Assembly (NCBI RefSeq): GCF_013359815.1
Contig: NZ_JABMCF010000040.1
Coordinates: 434,001-498,000, forward strand
Source: Curtobacterium flaccumfaciens
Lineage (GTDB): Bacteria; Actinomycetota; Actinomycetes; Actinomycetales; Microbacteriaceae
Length of the DNA stretch: 64,000 nt
Reading direction: 5' to 3'
In this document: piece after piece, positions 57,784-64,000 of the stretch
Layout: each line of letters opens with the position of its first letter
Position numbering within the stretch: the first letter of the stretch is position 1
Notes under the pieces: model-generated
The model's database searches: none
What the model was told of the DNA's origin: nothing
The model's input: the letters and a program-made list of their open reading frames with translations, nothing else
Made by a program: the position numbers and the translations under genes

Positions 57784-58616
57784 CCGCGGCAGGGCCGCAC
57801 CGGCTGGCACGGTCGGGTCGACTCGTCGCCCTCGTCCTGCTCGGCCTGGCGGTCGTGGCCGGGTTCCTGATGCTCACGACGACCGGTGCGCACGCCGCCG
57901 GTGTCGTCGAACCCACCGCCCCGGCGACCCCGACCGCCCCCGCGACCGGTGACTTCAGCGTCAGCGTGAACGGCCCGGACGGCACCCCGTCGTCGGCCGT
58001 GGTGACGCTCATCGGCATCACGCTGCTGAGCGTCGCGCCCGCGCTGATGCTCATGATGACGTCGTTCACGAAGATCTTCGTCGTGCTCGCGATGACCCGG
58101 AACGCGCTCGGGCTGCAGTCGATCCCGCCGAACCAGGTGATCGCCGGACTGGCGCTGTTCCTGTCGCTGTTCGTGATGGCACCGGTGCTCGGGCACATCA
58201 ACGACGACGCCCTGCAGCCCTACCTGGCCGGGCACCTCGACTTCAACCAGGCCGTCGAGATCGGCACGAAGCCCCTGCGGACCTTCATGCTCCACCAGAC
58301 CCGTGACGAGGACGTCGCCCTGATCACCCGCGCCGCCGGGCTGGACAACCCGAAGTCGATGGCGGACGTGCCGATGACGACGGTGATCCCGGCGTTCATC
58401 ATCTCGGAGCTCCGCAGCGCGTTCATCATCGGGTTCGTCATCTTCATCCCGTTCCTGGTGATCGACCTCGTCGTCTCCGCAGCCCTGATGTCGATGGGCA
58501 TGATGATGCTCCCGCCGGTCATGATCTCGCTGCCGTTCAAGATCCTGCTCTTCGTGCTGGTCGACGGCTGGGGCCTCATCATCACGTCGCTCATCGAGAG
58601 CTACCACGTTGTCTAG
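57780..58616 (+). CDS. fliP: Flagellar export gate protein FliP
   Basis: 278 residues from GTG at 57780 (GTGA overlap). A signal-like helix (LVALVLLGLAVVAGFLMLTT) is followed by the conserved core: LIGITLLSVAPALMLMMTSF, TKIFVVLAMTRNALGLQSIP, PPNQVIAGLALFLSLFVMAP, ELRSAFIIGFVIFIPFLVID and SMGMMMLPPVMISLPFKILL. Five FliP with FliQ and FliR form the gate channel. Confidence 0.97.
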   Translation: MTAAGPHRLARSGRLVALVLLGLAVVAGFLMLTTTGAHAAGVVEPTAPATPTAPATGDFSVSVNGPDGTPSSAVVTLIGITLLSVAPALMLMMTSFTKIFVVLAMTRNALGLQSIPPNQVIAGLALFLSLFVMAPVLGHINDDALQPYLAGHLDFNQAVEIGTKPLRTFMLHQTRDEDVALITRAAGLDNPKSMADVPMTTVIPAFIISELRSAFIIGFVIFIPFLVIDLVVSAALMSMGMMMLPPVMISLPFKILLFVLVDGWGLIITSLIESYHVV

Positions 58617-58625
58617 GGGGCACGC

Positions 58626-58901
58626 ATGAACCAGCAGGCCGTCATCGACCTCGTGCTCCAGGCGCTCCTGGTGTCCGGCAAGCTCGCCGCCCCGGTGCTC
58701 ATCACCTCGCTCGTCGTCGGCTTCGCGATCTCGCTGTTCCAGTCGGTGACGCAGATCCAGGAGGTCACGCTCTCGTTCGTGCCGAAGGCCGTCGCCGTCG
58801 CGATCGCCCTGGTGGTCTGCGGCAACTGGATGATCTCGGAGATGATCGCGTTCACGCACGTCGCCTTCGACATGATCCCCAGGCTGCTCGGGGCCGGTTG
58901 A
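58626..58901 (+). CDS. fliQ: Flagellar export gate protein FliQ
   Basis: 91 residues, ATG at 58626. Two helices: VIDLVLQALLVSGKLAAPVL with ITSLVVGFAISLFQSVTQIQ, then FVPKAVAVAIALVVCGNWMI. The QSVTQIQEVTLSFVPK loop is diagnostic of FliQ. Part of the FliPQR gate. Confidence 0.97.
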   Translation: MNQQAVIDLVLQALLVSGKLAAPVLITSLVVGFAISLFQSVTQIQEVTLSFVPKAVAVAIALVVCGNWMISEMIAFTHVAFDMIPRLLGAG

Positions 58902-59659
58902 TGGAGCTCAGCATCGACGCCGACCGTCTGGAGGCGACCATGCTCGCCGGCGTCCGGCTCGTCGCGTTCTTCGTCATCGCGCCGCCGTTCTCGTACCGGG
59001 CGTTCCCGGGCACGGTCAAGGTGATCCTCGGGCTGGGGCTGGCCATCGGCGTCGCCCCGCGCGTCGCCGTCGGCTACGAGTCGCTCGAGACGGGGCCGTT
59101 CCTGCTCGCCCTGCTCACCCAGCTCGTCGTCGGGCTGTCCCTCGGGTTCCTGGTGTTCCTGGTGTTCGCCGCCGTCCAGTCGGCGGGTGCGCTCATCGAC
59201 CTGTTCGGCGGGTTCACGCTCGCGCAGGCGTTCGACCCGCAGTCCCAGGTCAACGGCGCCCAGTTCACCCGCCTGTTCCAGATGACCGCGCTCGCGCTGC
59301 TCTTCACCTCGGGCGGATACCAGCTCATCGTCGGCGGTCTGGTGCGCTCGTTCGACGCCGTGCCGCTCACCGGCACCTTCGCGGTGGACGGGCTCGCGTC
59401 GATGCTCGTGACCGCGATGTCGCAGATGTTCCTCGCCACCCTGCAGATCGCCGGACCGCTCGTCGTCGTGCTGTTCCTGGCCGACGTCGGCCTCGGGCTG
59501 CTGACCCGCGTGGCACCGGCGCTCAACGCGTTCCAGATGGGCTTCCCGATCAAGATCGGCCTGACCGTCCTGTTCGCCGGCGCGCTCTTCATGGCGCTGC
59601 CCTCGGTGGTGTCGTCGCTGACCGGCGACGCCGTCGAGGCGATCACGGGACGGGGGTGA
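58901..59659 (+). CDS. fliR: Flagellar export gate protein FliR
   Basis: 252 residues using ATG at 58901 (TTGATG at the fliQ stop; a TTG lies one codon earlier). Motifs: VRLVAFFVIAPPFSYRAFPG, LLTQLVVGLSLGFLVFLVFA, SAGALIDLFGGFTLAQAFDP and LNAFQMGFPIKIGLTVLFAG. Completes the FliPQR complex. Confidence 0.96.
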   Translation: MELSIDADRLEATMLAGVRLVAFFVIAPPFSYRAFPGTVKVILGLGLAIGVAPRVAVGYESLETGPFLLALLTQLVVGLSLGFLVFLVFAAVQSAGALIDLFGGFTLAQAFDPQSQVNGAQFTRLFQMTALALLFTSGGYQLIVGGLVRSFDAVPLTGTFAVDGLASMLVTAMSQMFLATLQIAGPLVVVLFLADVGLGLLTRVAPALNAFQMGFPIKIGLTVLFAGALFMALPSVVSSLTGDAVEAITGRG

Positions 59660-59663
59660 CGAC

Positions 59664-60857
59664 GTGTCCGACAGCGGAGAACGTTCCGAACAGGCAACCC
59701 AGCAGCGGATGCGCGAGGTCCACGAGAAGGGCCAGATCGGTCGCTCGCAGGACCTCGGTGCGTGGATCGGGATCGCCGTCGCGGCGCTCATGATCCCGGC
59801 CGCGATCGGCAACGCCGCGGCCGCCGGGCAGGACCAGCTCCTCGCCGTGCAGCGGGTCATCGAGGACCCCGAGCTCGGTGCCGTGCAGGCCCTGCTCGCC
59901 GACGCCCTCGGTTCGATGGGTGCGACCCTCGGCCCGATGCTCGCGGTCGTCGCGGTCGCGGTGCTCGCCGCCGCCGTCACCCAGGGCGGGGTGCACTTCC
60001 GCAAGATGGCGCCGCAGGCCGACCACTTCGATCCCGTCGCCGGACTGAAGCGCGTCTTCGGCACCCAGGCGCTCTGGAACGGCGCGAAGGCGCTGCTGAA
60101 GACCGCCGTCGTCGGGCTCGTCCTGTGGTTCGCGGTGCAGGGGCTCATGCCGGTCCTGATGACGAGCGGCTCGCTGCCGCTGTCGGCCGTCCTCGAGGCC
60201 GCCGCCGCCGGGTCGGGCACCCTGCTGCGCGCCGCGATCGTCGCCGGGCTCGTCCTCGCAGCCCTGGACGTGTTCGTGGTGATCCGACGCAACCGGAAGC
60301 GCACGATGATGACCAAGCGCGAGGTCAAGGACGAGAACAAGCGGAGCGACGGCGACCCGCTGGTGAAGTCACAGCGCCGCTCCCGCCAGCTCGCGATGAG
60401 CCGCAACCGGATGATCCAGGCCATCGGCACCGCGGACGTCGTGATGACGAACCCGACCCACTACGCCGTCGCGATCAAGTACGAGCCGGGGAAGTCCGCG
60501 CCCCGGGTGGTCGCGAAGGGGGCCGGCCCGGTCGCCGACGTGATCCGCGCCCGTGCCGAGGAAGAGCGCGTGCCGATCGTCCGCGACGTCCCGCTCACCC
60601 GGGCCCTGCACGCCGCGTGCGAGCTCGGGCACGAGATCCCCGTCGACCTGTACACGCCGGTGGCGCGCGTCCTGTCCTTCGTGATGGCGCTCAAGGCCCG
60701 CGGCACCGCGGCCGGCACGCACGCGCCGCCGAGGCCGACCACCCCGGACGAGGTCGCGAGCGTCATCGACCCCGCCACCCTGACCGGGGACCTCCGCCCC
60801 CGCAGGCTCCGCACACCGCGCACCGCAGAGAACCAGACCGAAGGACTCCCCGCATGA
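59664..60857 (+). CDS. flhB: Flagellar export switch protein FlhB
   Basis: 397 residues from GTG at 59664. SGERSEQATQQRMREVHEKG, then QIGRSQDLGAWIG, four helices, and the cytoplasmic domain with the self-cleaving NPTH at residues 263-266 (VVMTNPTHYAVAIKYEPGKS). FlhB changes export specificity with FliK. The C-terminal tail of about 50 residues is longer than usual and proline-rich. Confidence 0.97.
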   Translation: MSDSGERSEQATQQRMREVHEKGQIGRSQDLGAWIGIAVAALMIPAAIGNAAAAGQDQLLAVQRVIEDPELGAVQALLADALGSMGATLGPMLAVVAVAVLAAAVTQGGVHFRKMAPQADHFDPVAGLKRVFGTQALWNGAKALLKTAVVGLVLWFAVQGLMPVLMTSGSLPLSAVLEAAAAGSGTLLRAAIVAGLVLAALDVFVVIRRNRKRTMMTKREVKDENKRSDGDPLVKSQRRSRQLAMSRNRMIQAIGTADVVMTNPTHYAVAIKYEPGKSAPRVVAKGAGPVADVIRARAEEERVPIVRDVPLTRALHAACELGHEIPVDLYTPVARVLSFVMALKARGTAAGTHAPPRPTTPDEVASVIDPATLTGDLRPRRLRTPRTAENQTEGLPA

Positions 60858-62908
60858 ACCGCAAGGACCTGCCGAAGCTCGTCGTCCCGGTGTTCATCGT
60901 CGGCATCATCCTGCTGCTGATCCTGCCGGTGCCGTCGTTCCTGCTCGACTTCCTGATCATCATCAACATCCTGCTGGCGCTGGTGATCCTGCTCACGACG
61001 CTGTTCGTCAAGAAGCCGCTCGACTTCTCGGTGTTCCCGTCCCTGCTGCTCGTCGCGACGCTGTTCCGGCTCGGCCTGAACGTGGCGTCCACCCGGCTGG
61101 TGCTCGGCGAGGGCTTCGCCGGTGACGTCATCCAGGCGTTCGGCCATGTCGCCGTCTCCGGGTCGATCATCATCGGCGCGGTCATCTTCCTCATCCTCAT
61201 CGTCATCCAGTTCGTCGTGGTGACGAAGGGTGCCGAGCGCGTCGCCGAGGTCGGGGCACGCTTCACCCTCGACGCGATGCCGGGCAAGCAGATGGCGATC
61301 GACGCCGACCTGAACGCCGGGCTGATCACCGACCAGGAAGCCAAGGAGCGCCGGGCCGCGGTGTCCGCCGAGGCCGACTTCTACGGCGCGATGGACGGTG
61401 CGTCGAAGTTCGTCAAGGGCGACGCGATCGCCGGCATCCTGATCATCATCATCAACCTGATCGGCGGCATCGCGATCGGCATGCTCCAGAACGGGCTGTC
61501 CGTCACGGACGCGCTGTCGAAGTACGGGATCCTGACGATCGGTGACGGCCTGGTGACGCAGATCCCGGCGCTGTTGATGGCGGTGTCGACCGGCATGATC
61601 GTCACCCGGTCCGGCGCGGAGTCCGAGATGGGGTCCTCGGCCGCGACCCAGCTGTCGCAGTCGCGGAACGCCCTGATGATCGCCGGTGTCGCTGCCATCG
61701 CCATGGGGTTCATCCCCGGCATGCCGATCCTGCCCTTCCTGCTCGTCGGCGCGACCCTGCTCTTCACGGGCTGGCGCATCGGCCGGAACGCCGCCCGGGC
61801 CGAGGCCGACGCCGCCCAGCAGCAGGCACTCGCGGCCGCGACGCCGACCGGCGACACCCCGGAGGACCTGCTCGAGCAGATGCGCGTGCACGCCCTCGAG
61901 ATCCTGCTCGCCCCCGACCTGGTCGACATGGTCTCCGGCGCCTCGGACGACCTGCTCGGCCGGGTGCGTGCGCTCCGCCGCAAGATCGCGATCGACATGG
62001 GCATCGTCGTCCCGCCGGTGCGCACCCGCGACTCGATCGACCTGCCGCCGTCGACGTACGCCATCCGGATCGCCGGCGTCGAGGCGGGTCGGGGCACCGC
62101 GCCCGCCCGCAGCGTCCTGGCACTCGGCGACCACCTGGACGGCCTGCCCGGCACCTCGACCGTCGAGCCGGTGTTCGGCCTGACCGGCAAGTGGGTGCCC
62201 GCCGAGCTCCGGCACGCCGCCGAGATGACCGGCGCGACCGTGATCGACCGGGTCTCCGTGCTCGTCACCCACCTGCAGGCGGTCATCGGCGACAACGCCG
62301 CGCGCCTGCTCACCCGCGAGGACGTCAAGGTCCTGACCGAGGGCGTCAAGCAGGTCAACCCCGCCGCGGTCGAGGAGCTCGTCCCCGGCATGCTCTCGAT
62401 GGCCGAACTGCAGCGGGTGCTGCAGGGCCTGCTCGCCGAGCGCGTGCCGATCAACGACCTCGGCCGGATCTGCGAGGCCCTCACGCTCCGCGCCAAGGTG
62501 TCGACCGACCCCGAGGGACTCGTCGAGTCCGCCCGTGCGGCCCTCGGCCCGGCCCTCGCCGCCCGGCACACCGACGCCGGCACCCTGCGCGTCATCATGA
62601 TCGACCCGATGCTCGAGCAGTCGATGCTCGAGGGGCTCCGGCCGTCCGAGCAGGGCAGCCAGATCGTGCTCGACGCGCACCGCATCGAGCAGGTCCTCGG
62701 CTCCGTCCGCGACGCCGTGCGCTCCGTGGAGGACCAGGGGCTCTCCGCCGTCCTGGTCTGCGCCCCGCAGCTCCGCCCGGCCGTGCACCGCATGGTCGCC
62801 GCCCAGTCGAACGGGCTCCCGGTGCTGTCGTACCAGGAGGCCACCGCCGCGGGCTCCACCATCGAGACCGTGGGAGTGGTCCGTGCCGCCGACCCGATTG
62901 CAGCGTAG
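60854..62908 (+). CDS. flhA: Flagellar export gate protein FlhA
   Basis: 684 residues, ATG at 60854 (overlap with flhB). Eight helices in the first half (LLILPVPSFLLDFLIIINIL, LLLVATLFRLGLNVASTRLV), the FHIPEP-type loop region (VAEVGARFTLDAMPGKQMAI, DADLNAGLITDQEAKERRAA) and a large cytoplasmic ring domain (LLTREDVKVLTEGVKQVNPA, LSMAELQRVLQGLLAERVPI). FlhA takes substrate-chaperone complexes and uses the proton gradient. Confidence 0.97.
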   Translation: MNRKDLPKLVVPVFIVGIILLLILPVPSFLLDFLIIINILLALVILLTTLFVKKPLDFSVFPSLLLVATLFRLGLNVASTRLVLGEGFAGDVIQAFGHVAVSGSIIIGAVIFLILIVIQFVVVTKGAERVAEVGARFTLDAMPGKQMAIDADLNAGLITDQEAKERRAAVSAEADFYGAMDGASKFVKGDAIAGILIIIINLIGGIAIGMLQNGLSVTDALSKYGILTIGDGLVTQIPALLMAVSTGMIVTRSGAESEMGSSAATQLSQSRNALMIAGVAAIAMGFIPGMPILPFLLVGATLLFTGWRIGRNAARAEADAAQQQALAAATPTGDTPEDLLEQMRVHALEILLAPDLVDMVSGASDDLLGRVRALRRKIAIDMGIVVPPVRTRDSIDLPPSTYAIRIAGVEAGRGTAPARSVLALGDHLDGLPGTSTVEPVFGLTGKWVPAELRHAAEMTGATVIDRVSVLVTHLQAVIGDNAARLLTREDVKVLTEGVKQVNPAAVEELVPGMLSMAELQRVLQGLLAERVPINDLGRICEALTLRAKVSTDPEGLVESARAALGPALAARHTDAGTLRVIMIDPMLEQSMLEGLRPSEQGSQIVLDAHRIEQVLGSVRDAVRSVEDQGLSAVLVCAPQLRPAVHRMVAAQSNGLPVLSYQEATAAGSTIETVGVVRAADPIAA

Positions 62909-63836
62909 CGGCGCCACGCTCGAGTCCGTCCGCGACGCGGTCCGGACCGAGTTCGGCGCGGGTGCGCGGATCGTCGCGGCCGAACGCGTGACCACGCCGG
63001 GCTTCGGCGGACTGTTCCGCAAGGCGCACGTCGAGGCCACCGTCGAGGTGCCGGAACCGGGGGACCAGCCCACCGCCCGGGTCGTCATCGCCGACTCGCC
63101 CGTGCAGCGCGTCGGCATCGCAGCGCTGCTCGCCGACGCCGAGGCGGCCGAGGCACGCATCGCCGGCACCGACGGCACCGCGACGACGCGGGCCGACGCC
63201 TTCGCGTCGGTGCTCGACGGGTTCCAGGCGGACGGCATCACGCCGAGCGCCCCGCGCCCGACGCGTGCGCCGGCCGAGCCGGACGTACCCGCGGGGGTCG
63301 ACCCGCGCCTCCAGGCCGCCGTCGACGCGCAGACGCTGGCCGACGCGCAGGCGCAGCCGGTCGTCGAGCCCCGGTCGGGAGGCCCGTTCCGCGTCCTCGA
63401 CGCGCCCTCGCCTGCTCCGGTGGCCCGGTCCACCGCGCCCGCCGTACGGTCCGCGGACGGTGACCTGGTGCTCCTGGTCGGGCGGCCGAACGACGTCGAC
63501 GCCGCCGCCGGACTCTTCGCGGTGCGGCACGCGCTCCGCCCGACGGACGCCGCCGACCGCCGTGCCGCGATCCTGGCGCGGGCCGACGGTGTCCGCGACG
63601 GGCACGCCGTGCTCGCCGTCGCCGCGTGGGACGACCGGGCGACCGGCGACGCGCTGGAGGCCGACCAGGTGTGGGTCGTGGTCGACGTCGGGCGGAAGCC
63701 CGCGGACTCGGCCGCGATGGTGTCCGCGGTGGCCTCGCGGCTGCCCGTGGTCGGTGTCGTGGCGATCGGTGCGGGGGAGACCGCCACGCCCGGGTCGGTG
63801 GACCTGCTGGGGCTGCCCGTCGTGTCGCTAGGCTGA
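62883..63836 (+). CDS. FlhF-like protein without a functional GTPase site
   Basis: 317 residues from GTG at 62883, overlapping flhA by 26 bases. Residues 8-55 match the FlhF N-terminal domain ([37 protein letters not shown]). The C-terminal part keeps the outline of an SRP-type G domain ([20 protein letters not shown] where GPTGVGKTT is expected; [35 protein letters not shown]), but no P-loop Lys or TKxD motif remains. FlhF sets flagellar number and position elsewhere; this one probably cannot hydrolyse GTP. Confidence 0.7.
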   Translation: MPPTRLQRSGATLESVRDAVRTEFGAGARIVAAERVTTPGFGGLFRKAHVEATVEVPEPGDQPTARVVIADSPVQRVGIAALLADAEAAEARIAGTDGTATTRADAFASVLDGFQADGITPSAPRPTRAPAEPDVPAGVDPRLQAAVDAQTLADAQAQPVVEPRSGGPFRVLDAPSPAPVARSTAPAVRSADGDLVLLVGRPNDVDAAAGLFAVRHALRPTDAADRRAAILARADGVRDGHAVLAVAAWDDRATGDALEADQVWVVVDVGRKPADSAAMVSAVASRLPVVGVVAIGAGETATPGSVDLLGLPVVSLG

Positions 63837-63840
63837 ACCG

Positions 63841-64000
63841 GTGCTGGTACTCACGCGGAAGGTCGGCGAGCGGATCCTCGTCGGCGACGACATCGTCATC
63901 ACGGTGCTCGACTCCCGGGGCGACGGCGTCCGGATCGGCATCGACGCCCCGCGCGGCGTGAAGATCCAGCGCGAAGAGGTCGTGCGTGCGGTCGCCGAGG
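63841..64000 (+). CDS. csrA: Carbon storage regulator CsrA, cut by the window edge
   Basis: GTG at 63841 opens [20 protein letters not shown], then [20 protein letters not shown] and VRAVAE at the edge: 53 codons of a family usually 60-75 long. CsrA dimers bind GGA in RNA hairpin loops and block translation or alter stability; FliW antagonises it. It directly follows the FlhF-like gene, as in Bacillus-type flagellar loci. Candidate target hairpins lie at 8375, 9665, 13271 and 53362. Confidence 0.95.
   Translation, partial: MLVLTRKVGERILVGDDIVITVLDSRGDGVRIGIDAPRGVKIQREEVVRAVAE

Overview
The window is about 70% GC with short intergenic gaps, many GTG starts and frequent 4-base start/stop overlaps. 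It holds a complete-looking Gram-positive flagellar export and hook set with no L/P-ring genes, an ECF sigma/RskA pair, a class F sortase and GAP-family membrane proteins. This points to a motile high-GC actinobacterium; family Microbacteriaceae, Curtobacterium-like, is my inference from gene content, not from a marker gene.

Layout. 0-5 kb: ordinary chromosomal genes (aldo/keto reductase cut by the left edge, ChaB-like protein, FabH-type synthase, an EcsC-like protein, a beta-helix protein, a DUF559-type nuclease-fold protein). 5.2-23.4 kb: flagellar block 1. A minus-strand flgN-flgK-flgL-fliW unit diverges from fliA, flagellin, fliD-fliS-fliT and a long flgB-flgC-fliE-fliF-fliG-fliH-fliI-fliJ-NlpC/P60-fliK-flgD-flgE run. 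23.4-53.3 kb: about 30 kb without flagellar genes: a membrane/stress cluster (three GAP-family proteins, two DUF1254 proteins, SHOCT and DUF1269 proteins, AI-2E-type permease, frameshifted SulP transporter, MalT-like LuxR regulator, MscS channel, hydrolase), metal-related ArsR genes, a GlxA/isochorismatase pair, a Na+/H+ antiporter, an HTH-MurA fusion and an ECF-sigma/anti-sigma/sortase/DUF4397 operon. 53.4-64 kb: flagellar block 2, flbD-motA-motB then fliM-fliN-fliO-fliP-fliQ-fliR-flhB-flhA, a degenerate FlhF-like protein, and csrA cut by the right edge.

Regulation that can be read directly. Five flagellar transcription units carry a shared promoter-like element, CTNACG followed after 14-15 bases by a CGATAG- or CGAGAG-type -10. 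In four of them it is followed within a few bases of the predicted transcript start by a small hairpin with GGA in its loop, usually ACGGA. With fliW and csrA in the same locus, this suggests FliA-directed transcription joined to CsrA/FliW post-transcriptional control of most flagellar operons. Separately, a 19-base palindrome, ATCACCC-N5-GGGTGAT, occurs six times around the LuxR/DUF1254 stress cluster and looks like an operator. Tandem repeats of 71-73 bases with a central GTCGWACGAC dyad lie at the 3' ends of two flagellar units.
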